From Chloroflexota bacterium (lineage in GTDB: Bacteria > Chloroflexota > Anaerolineae > Anaerolineales > DRMV01), in assembly GCA_013153375.1 (NCBI GenBank), contig JAADEN010000192.1, forward strand, positions 1-5,079: a stretch of DNA of 5,079 nt, given 5' to 3'. The position numbers and the translations under genes were made by a program. Shown here piece by piece: positions 1 to 4,673 of this stretch. Within the stretch, counting starts at the first letter, position 1, and every line of letters starts with the position of its first letter. Under the pieces are notes generated by a model. It searched no databases, was not told the origin of the DNA, and was given only the letters and a program-made list of their open reading frames with translations.

Positions 1-83
1 GACCGCCCGCGCGTCTTGCGGGCCGACTTGGTCTTCTTGGTGCTGCGCGTTTTGCGGGTCGTGCGCTTCTTGGCCCGTGGCAT
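1..83 (-). CDS. Lys/Arg/Thr-rich basic protein, N-terminal fragment (histone H1-like composition)
   Basis: This is a partial gene: the start is at 83 and the reading frame leaves the window at its left edge after 27 codons. A strong ribosome binding site (GGCAGGAGG) lies just upstream of the ATG. The visible protein begins MPRAKKRTTRKTRS; 14 of the first 27 residues are Lys or Arg and 6 are Thr, in an irregular K/R-K/R-T repeat. This composition resembles histone H1-like or nucleoid-associated tails, which bind nucleic acid by charge, but a basic leader on some other protein is equally possible. It begins 13 bases after the stop of the iron transporter gene, so it is probably the last visible member of the smpB operon. 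The gene call is fairly secure from the RBS and position; the function is not known. Confidence 0.6.
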   Translation of the reverse strand, partial: MPRAKKRTTRKTRSTKKTKSARKTRGR

Positions 84-96
84 GCTCGCCTCCTGC

Positions 97-984
97 CTAC
101 ACATCCACCTCGACGCCCAGCCAGCGGCGCAACAGGTAGCCCAGGCCGAAACTCAGCGCGGCCACGCCCAGGCTGATGAGCGTCATCTCGAGAAAATCGC
201 GCCAAAATGACGATCCGCGGGCCACGGAAATGTAAAAAGTGAATAGCGCGATGATGGTGATGGCCACGACCAGGGCCAGCGCCAGACTGAGATAATAATT
301 GTCCAGGAACAGGTAGGGCAAAATGAGCGCGATCACGGTGAAGAGATAGGCCACCCCCGTGTACAGGGCCGCCTTCAGGGGGTGCTTGGGGCCTTTCTCG
401 GCTTTGGTGGACAGGTACTCCGACGCGGCCATGGACATGGCCGCGGCCAGGCCCGTGATCAACCCGCTGAGCGCGATGAGCGACGCGCTGCGCAGGGCCA
501 GGGTAAAGCCCGCCAGCGCGCCCGTGAGTTCCACCAGCGCGTCGTTCAGACCCAGCACCACCGAACTGACATACTCCATCTTCTCCTCTTGCAGCAGGCC
601 CAAGAGGCGTTCCTCGTGCTCGGCTTCTTCGCGTTCGATGTCGCGGGCCTGGGGGAAGAACTGGGCCAGATAGTCGTAGGCCTGTTGGGCCTGCTCTTCG
701 CCGCGCTCCATGAGCCGCAGGGTGAACGCCAGCCCCAGCAGCCGCCCCAGCCAACTGTACAGGATGACTTTCCAGCGGTTGGGCGGCACATCTTCGCCCG
801 TGAGCGCGCGCCAGATGTCGTAGTGGCGCTTTTCCATGGCCGCGATCTCTTCCAGCACTTCCCGATTGACGGGGTCGGACACCCGCTGGGCCAGGTTGAG
901 GTAGATGTAATATTCGGTGATCTCGTCCCGCTGGCGTTCCAGCAGGGCGCGACGCAGTTCGGGGGTCAGTTGGGTTTGGCTCAT
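97..984 (-). CDS. Ferritin-like domain / VIT1-CCC1 family iron transporter (MbfA-like)
   Basis: A 295-residue membrane protein predicted to move Fe2+ or Mn2+ across the cytoplasmic membrane. Residues about 10-130 form a ferritin-like four-helix domain with candidate diiron ligands E21/E24, E51-x-x-H54, E93/E97 and E120-x-x-H123. Residues about 140-290 form a VIT1/CCC1 domain: the hallmark VLGLNDALVELTGALAGFT starts at 143, followed by a Met-rich second helix (AAMSMAASEYLS, about 181-192) and three more hydrophobic segments near 205-227, 230-253 and 265-287. The same architecture is known from rhizobial MbfA, an iron exporter, so export or detoxification is the likely role; direction is inferred. 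The start at 984 is chosen because AAGGAG lies just upstream. The frame stays open far upstream, but that part is the shadow of the neighbouring kinase and smpB genes. It lies 26 bases after the kinase gene. Confidence 0.9.
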   Translation of the reverse strand: MSQTQLTPELRRALLERQRDEITEYYIYLNLAQRVSDPVNREVLEEIAAMEKRHYDIWRALTGEDVPPNRWKVILYSWLGRLLGLAFTLRLMERGEEQAQQAYDYLAQFFPQARDIEREEAEHEERLLGLLQEEKMEYVSSVVLGLNDALVELTGALAGFTLALRSASLIALSGLITGLAAAMSMAASEYLSTKAEKGPKHPLKAALYTGVAYLFTVIALILPYLFLDNYYLSLALALVVAITIIALFTFYISVARGSSFWRDFLEMTLISLGVAALSFGLGYLLRRWLGVEVDV

Positions 985-1010
985 GGGGATTTGCTCCTTG
1001 CGGGCCGGGC

Positions 1011-1721
1011 TCAGGGCCAACCGAGCCAGTGGGCGATCCACAATGCGGCCAGGGGGACGACCAGGTTGTCCACCTCGCGCCAGGGCAGGCTTTCGACCAG
1101 GGCCGCGGCCAGGGCTACGCCTGCGGCGGGAGCCAGGTAGGCGGACAGGGGGCCGGGCCACACGCCCGCGGCCACATAGGCCGCGGCCACCAGCACGGTG
1201 AGCAGTCCGCCGCCCAGCGCGAAGGCCGCGCTGCCGGCCCAGGATTTGTTTCGGTTCCAGGGCAGTTTGACCCGTCCCCAGCGGCGGCCCACGATGTCGG
1301 CCAGGCCATCGCCACCGCACAGCATCATCAGCGCGGCCACGGCCGCGGGCGAGGTGCGACCGTAGAGCACGGTCAGAACCACGAAGACCAGGCCGTAGAG
1401 CAGGGGGCCGCGTAGCAGTTCCGCGCGGCGCCCCGTGCGGGACATGGCCTGCACCGTGGCCGGGTCGTTCCACAGGCCCAGGCCCACCGCGGCGATGCGC
1501 AGGGTGAGGGCCAGGGGCACCAGCATCGCGGCCCAGCGCACGGCCGCATCCGAGGGGAAGAGCAGCCAGGTCAAGACATACAGCGGCCCCGTGCCCGTGT
1601 GGATGATCTTGCGGCTCAGGTGCGACGACATCCAGCCCCGTTGGGCCGCGAATTCGTTGACGCGCATCCACGCGTACGCGACGACGAAGGTGATCAGCAG
1701 AGCCAATCCGGTGGGCAGCAT
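1011..1721 (-). CDS. Phytol/prenol kinase-like integral membrane protein (VTE5/SEC59-type)
   Basis: A 236-residue polytopic membrane protein of the CTP-dependent prenol kinase group (phytol kinase VTE5, farnesol kinase, dolichol kinase SEC59), related to phosphatidate cytidylyltransferase. Family features visible are the RKIIH motif at 37-41, the nucleotide/metal-binding motif GGDGLADIVGRRWG at 136-149, NKSWAGSAAF at 158-167, and ESLPWREVDNLVVPLAA at 210-226. Hydrophobic helices fill the rest (about 4-20, 45-80, 105-120, 125-136, 168-186, 193-210, 218-234). Known members phosphorylate phytol or farnesol for tocopherol, quinone or lipid salvage; the substrate cannot be read from this sequence. 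The start at 1721 is preceded by GAGGGG that overlaps the stop of smpB, 9 bases away, which argues for co-transcription. The product name is reliable at family level only. Confidence 0.85.
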   Translation of the reverse strand: MLPTGLALLITFVVAYAWMRVNEFAAQRGWMSSHLSRKIIHTGTGPLYVLTWLLFPSDAAVRWAAMLVPLALTLRIAAVGLGLWNDPATVQAMSRTGRRAELLRGPLLYGLVFVVLTVLYGRTSPAAVAALMMLCGGDGLADIVGRRWGRVKLPWNRNKSWAGSAAFALGGGLLTVLVAAAYVAAGVWPGPLSAYLAPAAGVALAAALVESLPWREVDNLVVPLAALWIAHWLGWP

Positions 1722-1730
1722 GGCATCCCC

Positions 1731-2189
1731 TCAGCGGCGGCGGAACAACTGGCGGCGGATCTCCCGCTCGGCCTCTTTGCGGGCCAGTTCCTGCCGCTTG
1801 TCGTACTTCTTCTTGCCGCGGGCCAGGGCAATCTCCACTTTGGCCCGCCCGTCCTTGATGTACATGCGGGTGGGTACGATAGTCATGCCCCGGGCCCGCG
1901 TCTTGTTCCACAGTTCCAGGATCTCTTTCTTGTGCAGCAGCAATTTGCGCGGCCGCCGGGGGTCGTGATTACCCCAGCCCGCGTGATCGTAGGGCGCGAT
2001 GTAGGCGTCCACCAGCCAGGCTTCCAGGTTCTTGTCGATGCGCACGAAGGCCTCGTTCAGGCTGACCTTTCCGGCCCGCACGGACTTGATCTCCGTGCCT
2101 TTGAGCGCGATGCCGGCCTCGTAGAATTCTTGCAGTTCGTAGTCGCGTTTGGCCTTGCGATTGGTGGCCACAACTCGCAGGTTGCCCAT
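1731..2189 (-). CDS. smpB: SsrA-binding protein SmpB (trans-translation)
   Basis: A 152-residue protein of normal SmpB length. SmpB binds the tRNA-like part of tmRNA and brings it to ribosomes stalled on broken mRNA, so that the nascent chain is tagged for proteolysis. Canonical blocks are present in order: NRKAKRDYEL (10-19), GTEIKSVRAGKVSLNEAF (31-48), PYDHAGWGNHDP (66-77), RKLLLHKKEI (81-90), GMTIVPTRMYIKDGRAKVEI (101-120) and the basic tail GKKKYDKR (125-132), which enters the mRNA channel. The tail then continues as a charged helix ending in FRRR. The start at 2189 has GAGGGA upstream and matches the family N-terminus. An in-frame ATG at 2246 lies upstream of the predicted transcription start and is rejected. 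This is the first gene of the minus-strand operon. No tmRNA gene is visible in the window. Confidence 0.97.
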   Translation of the reverse strand: MGNLRVVATNRKAKRDYELQEFYEAGIALKGTEIKSVRAGKVSLNEAFVRIDKNLEAWLVDAYIAPYDHAGWGNHDPRRPRKLLLHKKEILELWNKTRARGMTIVPTRMYIKDGRAKVEIALARGKKKYDKRQELARKEAEREIRRQLFRRR

Positions 2190-2236
2190 GAAAGCGTCCC
2201 TCGGCGGGGGTCTCAAGCGCAGATTGCGCGCCTGTA

Positions 2237-2245
2237 AGTATAGCA
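2237..2245 (-). promoter_or_regulatory. Extended -10 promoter for the smpB operon
   Basis: On the minus strand the sequence reads TGCTATACT: a TG extension one base before the -10 hexamer TATACT (2242 down to 2237). This places transcription start near 2230 and a leader of about 40 bases before the smpB ATG at 2189. No TTGACA-like -35 box sits at the expected distance; that region is pure GC. The AT-rich hexamer in GC-rich surroundings and its location are the supporting evidence. Confidence 0.6.
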
Positions 2246-2268
2246 CGAGCCGCGCGGGGCGCGGGGTT

Positions 2269-2277
2269 TGCTATAAT
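2269..2277 (+). promoter_or_regulatory. Extended -10 promoter for the small membrane protein gene pair
   Basis: The plus strand reads TGCTATAAT, a perfect consensus TATAAT at 2272-2277 with the TG extension at 2269-2270. Transcription would start near 2284, about 30 bases before the ATG at 2314. As with the divergent smpB promoter, no -35 box is recognisable at 17 bases upstream. The two hexamers are back to back, 29 bases apart, so each polymerase footprint covers the other promoter. Confidence 0.65.
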
Positions 2278-2313
2278 AAAAGCACCTGCGCGGCCATGTT
2301 TGAGGAGGGTCCC

Positions 2314-2442
2314 ATGACTCGTCGATGGCGTTTGCTTTTGAGCCTGGCCTTTTTGTTGCTGGCAGCGATCATGCTCTATTGGGGGCTGCGGCCGCCCGCG
2401 CACGAAGTGGTCACCCAGCCCTTGCCGGTGGTGGTGCCATGA
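2314..2442 (+). CDS. Small single-pass membrane protein, 42 residues
   Basis: I do not recognise a family. The protein is 42 residues: a basic start (MTRRWR), one hydrophobic helix (about residues 7-25, LLLSLAFLLLAAIMLYWGL), then a short Pro/Val-rich tail ending PLPVVVP. By the positive-inside rule the N-terminus would be cytoplasmic and the tail outside. The start is supported by a strong GAGGAGGG just upstream and a perfect -10 promoter 37 bases before it. The stop TGA at 2440-2442 overlaps the next gene's ATG (ATGA), so the two are probably translationally coupled and made in linked amounts. This suggests a small membrane partner for the downstream protein, but that is inference. An in-frame upstream ATG at 2296 lacks this RBS. 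Confidence 0.75.
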   Translation: MTRRWRLLLSLAFLLLAAIMLYWGLRPPAHEVVTQPLPVVVP

Positions 2443-3245
2443 GCGGGCGGGCCTGGCGGCGCGGGCTGCGCGGGGTGTTTTGGGGACTTCTCTTCGCGGC
2501 CCTGGCCAAAGGCTGTGGCGGCGCGGGCCTGCCCACGACGCCGGCGACTTTCCCCTATGAGGCTACGCCGCGGGTCCAGGCGTCGCCCACGGTGAGGCCG
2601 ACGCCGCATCCGCCCGCGACGGTGACCACGCCGCGACCTCCGGGCGTGCTGGGCTCCTTTTACGAGCGCCGCCTGCTCAGCGTGGAATGGCCGCGCCAGT
2701 TGCGCGAGGGCGACAGCGATTGGGTGCGGCTGCGCCTGGAAGTGGACCAACGGGGCGTGATCACGCCCACCGTGACCGTGGGCGATCACGACATCACAGG
2801 CCAGCCGGTGTACATCCCCGACCTGTACGAGACGCACAACATCTACCTGCAGGCGCGCCTGGCCGCGGTGGGGCTGCACCTGGACCCCAGCGGTGAGGTG
2901 CAAGAGGCTTTGGCCCCAGGTCAGACGGTGGACATCTACTGGACCCTGCGCGGCGACGAACCCGGCACTTATCAGGCCGTGCTGACGGCCCGCCTGCACC
3001 TGGTCCCCAAGGACCCGGCCCAAGAAGAGCGCCAATTGCTGTTGACGCACCAGTTGTTCCAGATGCAGGTGGTCAACTTCTTGGGCCTGAGCGGTTTTTG
3101 GGTGCGTCTGGGCGGCTTCTTCAGCGCGTTGATCGGCATGCTGCTGCAGTTGCCCGACTTGCTCGCTTTATGGGAGCGCCTGAAGGGCCGCGACGATACC
3201 CCTCCGGCCGCGCCCGCGGACGCGGGCCCTGCGCAACCGACTTAG
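2439..3245 (+). CDS. Membrane-anchored extracytoplasmic protein of unknown function
   Basis: I do not recognise a named family. The 268-residue protein has a basic N-terminus and a hydrophobic segment (about 10-24) followed by KGC26; this is a signal sequence or anchor, and a poor lipobox because Lys occupies the position two before Cys. Residues 31-69 form a Pro/Thr-rich linker typical of exported proteins. Residues about 70-212 look like a beta-rich domain with alternating hydrophobic strands (VRLRLEVDQRGVITPTVTVG; TYQAVLTARLHLVP). A second hydrophobic segment lies at about 218-245 (LGGFFSALIGMLLQLPDLL), then a short charged, Ala/Pro-rich tail. The domain between the segments would lie outside and the tail inside if both segments span the membrane. 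The start is fixed by the ATGA overlap with the preceding gene. It ends 22 bases from the convergent lipoprotein gene. Confidence 0.8.
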   Translation: MSGRAWRRGLRGVFWGLLFAALAKGCGGAGLPTTPATFPYEATPRVQASPTVRPTPHPPATVTTPRPPGVLGSFYERRLLSVEWPRQLREGDSDWVRLRLEVDQRGVITPTVTVGDHDITGQPVYIPDLYETHNIYLQARLAAVGLHLDPSGEVQEALAPGQTVDIYWTLRGDEPGTYQAVLTARLHLVPKDPAQEERQLLLTHQLFQMQVVNFLGLSGFWVRLGGFFSALIGMLLQLPDLLALWERLKGRDDTPPAAPADAGPAQPT

Positions 3246-3250
3246 CGCGT

Positions 3251-3265
3251 CGCGGCGGTGCCGCG
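3251..3265. terminator. GC hairpin between convergent genes, weak terminator candidate
   Basis: CGCGGC at 3251-3256 and GCCGCG at 3260-3265 form a perfect 6-bp stem with a GGT loop, in the 22-base gap between the two convergent stop codons. No T-run follows on either strand, so it lacks the U-tract of an intrinsic terminator. It may help stop transcription, or be chance in GC-rich DNA. Confidence 0.25.
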
Positions 3266-3267
3266 GC

Positions 3268-4098
3268 TCAAGGTCCGCCGCGCCAGGTGCACACGAGGTC
3301 CAGGCTCTCGTCGCCGGCCCGCAAGGATTCGATCCAAATGCGGTTGGGCGGCTCTTGCCACGGGTGACCTCGTTCCGCCTCGGGCTTCGGAAAGAGCAAT
3401 TCGCCGCGCCAGGTCTCGCCCGGCGCCAACGCGATTCCGGCCGGGCAGTTTTGGGCTTCGACCTCGTGACCGTCGGGCCAGCGCAGCCGGGCGCAGGGCG
3501 TTTCCCAGGTCAGCGTTTCCGCGCCCTGGTTGGTCAGCGTCAGTCCCACGGTGACCGCGGCGCCCCGGTCCCACACCGGCCCCCACAACGCGTGCAAGGT
3601 TTCGTTCGCGCACTCGGCAGGGCGGGGCGTCCATTCGGAGAACACATCGCCCGCGTACCGCCATTGGCCGTCTTCCTGCACCATGATGGCATAGGCCTGG
3701 GTGCCGTGGTCTTGCAGGCGGAAGACCACGCGCCCGTCTGGGAGCGCGGAGCCTTCGCCCACGCGCAACGCTTTCCAGCGTTCCACGGCCTCGCCGCCTT
3801 CCCGGCAGGCCTTGTCCAACGCCTCGCGTCCGGCCCAAAGGGGGCTGTTCTGAGCCAGCCCCGCCAGCACATCCTCGCACCGACCGGCGCGCAGGGCCTC
3901 CAGCCAGGCCTCCAGGGCCGCACGCGCCTCTGCAATGGCCGCGTCTGCGGGCGTGGCGGCCGCAATGGGCGTGCCCACGGGCTGGGACTTGGCGTCCCCA
4001 GGCGTGGGCGTGGTGGGCGCGCGGGTGCAGGCCGTCAGGCCCAGAACCCCGAGCAACCCCATCAGAAGCATCAGCCGCTTGAAACGAATGGAACTCAT
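3268..4098 (-). CDS. Lipoprotein with NTF2-like and Ig-like regions, function unknown
   Basis: A 276-residue predicted lipoprotein. The signal peptide is basic then hydrophobic (MSSIRFKRLMLLMGLLGVLG) and ends in a clean lipobox LTAC, with Cys24 as the lipidation site. A Thr/Pro/Ala-rich linker (about 25-52) follows. Residues about 53-156 (ALEAWLEALRAGRCEDVL ... DGQWRYAGDVF) resemble small NTF2-like/DUF4878-type lipoprotein domains. Residues about 178-240 (VTVGLTLTNQGAETLTW ... LAPGETWRGEL) have the NxG and PGxxW features of an Ig-like beta sandwich of the BsuPI/CARDB kind. Six further cysteines (74, 98, 163, 202, 218, 270) could form disulfides outside the cell. The start at 4098 is chosen because GGAGGAG lies just upstream and it gives a proper signal peptide; an in-frame ATG at 4143 is not supported. 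Transcribed alone from its own promoter. The domain suggestions are by eye. Confidence 0.85.
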   Translation of the reverse strand: MSSIRFKRLMLLMGLLGVLGLTACTRAPTTPTPGDAKSQPVGTPIAAATPADAAIAEARAALEAWLEALRAGRCEDVLAGLAQNSPLWAGREALDKACREGGEAVERWKALRVGEGSALPDGRVVFRLQDHGTQAYAIMVQEDGQWRYAGDVFSEWTPRPAECANETLHALWGPVWDRGAAVTVGLTLTNQGAETLTWETPCARLRWPDGHEVEAQNCPAGIALAPGETWRGELLFPKPEAERGHPWQEPPNRIWIESLRAGDESLDLVCTWRGGP

Positions 4099-4121
4099 GT
4101 GCGCTCCTCCTTTCCGACATC

Positions 4122-4136
4122 GTGCCTGGATGGCAC
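4122..4136 (-). other. Short hairpin in the lipoprotein mRNA leader
   Basis: GTGCC (4122-4126) and GGCAC (4132-4136) form a perfect 5-bp stem with a 5-base loop, in the roughly 50-base untranslated leader of the lipoprotein gene. It lies upstream of, and does not cover, the ribosome binding site. It may only stabilise the 5' end or be incidental. Confidence 0.25.
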
Positions 4137-4157
4137 AATCCAACCCGCTTCACTTTT

Positions 4158-4185
4158 AGTATATTGTTTTCCTCATGGCTGTCAA
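4158..4185 (-). promoter_or_regulatory. Sigma70-type promoter of the lipoprotein gene
   Basis: On the minus strand, a perfect -35 box TTGACA (4185 down to 4180) and a -10 box TATACT (4163 down to 4158) are separated by 16 bases. Transcription would start near 4151, giving a leader of about 52 bases before the ATG at 4098. This is the best -35/-10 pair in the window and suggests fairly strong housekeeping expression. Confidence 0.8.
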
Positions 4186-4408
4186 GGGGGATTCGAGCCT
4201 CGGGCGTTGGCGCGCCCCGAACCGGGCTGCGGGCGGCCCTCTGCCGGGGGATGGGGCGGGGCCGCGTGACGCTCGCGGTGGTGGATCCGGCGGGCGCGGG
4301 GCCGAGAAACGCGTCCCCCGGGGCGAGTCGCCTGAGGGGATATTTAAGGAAGCCTCGGCCCGCGGAAAATTGTCCAAAATTTTAAGGTTCAAATGGGCGA
4401 TTTTCGGG
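4186..4408. other. Non-coding region between lipoprotein promoter and ilv leader
   Basis: No convincing gene is present. The open frames crossing this stretch on both strands translate to low-complexity Gly/Arg/Pro-rich peptides without ribosome binding sites and are treated as spurious. The left part (to about 4335) is very GC-rich; the right part (about 4340-4408) is markedly AT-richer, as expected upstream of a promoter. It contains an interrupted dyad (4314-4340), an AAAATT/AATTTT inverted repeat (4366-4371 and 4378-4383) and two copies of TTTAAGG (4343-4349, 4381-4387). Confidence 0.6.
4314..4340. promoter_or_regulatory. Interrupted 27-bp dyad, operator-like
   Basis: Centred on G4327, the arms TCCCC...GGCGA and TCGCC...GGGGA are complementary at 10 of 13 positions: five inner pairs, three mismatches, five outer pairs. 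Symmetry of this kind is typical of a dimeric regulator's site. It lies about 80 bases upstream of the candidate ilv -10 box and about 130 from the lipoprotein -35. In such GC-rich DNA chance symmetry is possible, so this is a weak call. Confidence 0.3.
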
Positions 4409-4414
4409 TACAAT
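4388..4414 (+). promoter_or_regulatory. Candidate promoter of the ilv leader transcript
   Basis: TACAAT at 4409-4414 is a good -10 hexamer at the edge of an AT-rich island. The best -35 partner is TTCAAA at 4388-4393 (4 of 6 match to TTGACA) with a short 15-base spacer, so the -35 is weak. Transcription would start near 4421, giving about 200 bases of leader up to the terminator and about 250 to ilvD, and about 30 bases before the leader peptide start. Confidence 0.5.
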
Positions 4415-4451
4415 GGCGGCCAATCTCAAGGTGGACGAAGGTTTTGACACC

Positions 4452-4562
4452 ATGATGCCTTACGGGCTGCTCGGCGCGCTTCTGCTTCTGGCTCTGGTGC
4501 TCCTCATTGGCGAGGAGCCTTTGGCGCGCGCGAGGGCGGCTCGTGGGATGGTCAAACGCTGA
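4452..4562 (+). CDS. ilv leader peptide, 36 residues, Leu/Val/Ile-rich
   Basis: The short ORF begins MMPYG and then runs LLGALLLLALVLLI (residues 6-19), where 11 of 14 residues are Leu, Val or Ile; all three are end products of the pathway that ilvD serves. The rest (GEEPLARARAARGMVKR) is charged and ends at TGA 4560-4562, 31 bases before the terminator stem. GAAGG at 4437-4441, 10 bases before the first ATG, is a usable ribosome binding site; a second ATG follows at once. The Leu codons are mixed (CTG, CTC, CTT). The 3' coding part (4527-4541) is also the left strand of the antiterminator, so a translating ribosome directly controls folding. An alternative reading as a small membrane protein is possible because the run is hydrophobic, but the terminator context favours a leader peptide. 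Confidence 0.8.
   Translation: MMPYGLLGALLLLALVLLIGEEPLARARAARGMVKR
4499..4518 (+). other. Candidate pause hairpin inside the leader peptide's Val/Leu/Ile codons
   Basis: GCTCCTC (4499-4505) pairs perfectly with GAGGAGC (4512-4518) around a 6-base loop. The stem covers the last codons of the hydrophobic run (Val, Leu, Leu, Ile) and both Glu codons. In classical attenuators an early hairpin pauses RNA polymerase so that the ribosome can catch up; this element is well placed for that role. A further weak pairing of 4474-4480 with 4523-4529 could compete with the antiterminator. Confidence 0.45.
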
Positions 4563-4608
4563 ACGGTGTTCCCTGGTAGCCCCCGGCTTTGCAGGCCGCT
4601 CTCGTGCG
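4527..4608 (+). promoter_or_regulatory. Antiterminator pairing (4527-4541 with 4594-4608)
   Basis: The left strand CGCGCGAGGGCGGCT and the right strand GGCCGCTCTCGTGCG form an uninterrupted 15-bp duplex: 12 Watson-Crick pairs and three G-U pairs (4530:4605, 4535:4600, 4541:4594). The right strand is the whole 5' arm, the loop and two bases of the 3' arm of the terminator, so forming this duplex destroys the terminator. The 52-base loop includes the leader stop codon and a small AGCC/GGCT hairpin at 4578-4588. Confidence 0.7.
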
Positions 4609-4622
4609 AGAGCGGCCTTTTT
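4594..4622 (+). terminator. Rho-independent terminator (attenuator) upstream of ilvD
   Basis: GGCCGCTCTCG (4594-4604) and CGAGAGCGGCC (4607-4617) are perfectly complementary, giving an 11-bp stem (10 bp if a four-base GTGC loop is assumed), followed at once by TTTTT (4618-4622). A4593 and T4618 can add a pair. It stands between the leader peptide stop and ilvD on the same strand, which is where an attenuator belongs rather than at the end of a gene. Confidence 0.92.
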
Positions 4623-4673
4623 CGTTGGCCACACGCGCCCGGCCGGAGGTCCTTTTCCCCCATAGGAGGCCCC

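Larger units (their letters stand above)
4421..4673 (+). promoter_or_regulatory. ilv attenuator leader (ribosome-mediated transcription attenuation)
   Basis: The untranslated region ahead of ilvD contains every expected part of an amino acid biosynthesis attenuator: a short ORF with a Leu/Val/Ile run, a hairpin within that run (4499-4518), an antiterminator (4527-4541 pairing with 4594-4608), and a terminator with T-run (4594-4622). The two large pairings share 4594-4608 and cannot form together. Known attenuators of this class (for example E. coli ilvGMEDA and leu) use stalling at scarce aminoacyl-tRNA to favour the antiterminator; I infer the same here. A T-box is not apparent. Confidence 0.8.

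Noticed and set aside
985..1911. The iron transporter frame stays open about 309 codons upstream of its start, resembling a large fusion protein.
   Set aside because: The upstream part is Pro/Arg/Gly-rich noise in the wrong frame over the well-conserved prenol kinase and smpB genes; a good ribosome binding site marks the true start at 984.
382..2237. Several plus-strand open frames (for example 382-1140 and 1599-2237) opposite the smpB operon.
   Set aside because: They mirror conserved minus-strand genes and have Gln/Gly/Arg/Ala-rich shadow composition.
2190..2246. In-frame upstream start for smpB giving 19 extra residues.
   Set aside because: The ATG at 2246 lies upstream of the predicted transcription start and has no RBS; family alignment and GAGGGA support 2189.
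4186..4210. GGGGATTCGAGCC recalls a tRNA T-arm.
   Set aside because: No acceptor, D-arm or anticodon arm can be found around it.
3355..4269. Long plus-strand open frame of 304 codons antisense to the lipoprotein gene.
   Set aside because: Composition is typical of the GC-rich shadow frame; it has no ribosome binding site or recognisable motif, and the minus strand encodes a clear lipoprotein with signal peptide, RBS and promoter.
4428..4441. AAGGTGGACGAAGG faintly resembles the T-box consensus AGGGTGGnACCGCG.
   Set aside because: A T-box sequence should lie just before the terminator and pair with it; this one is 5' of the leader peptide, lacks ACCGCG, and no specifier stem is visible. It is better explained as containing the leader peptide RBS.
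4156..4447. Overlapping 85-90 codon frames on both strands of the intergenic region.
   Set aside because: Low-complexity Gly/Arg/Pro peptides with no RBS; the plus one overlaps the lipoprotein promoter and the minus one overlaps the ilv promoter.
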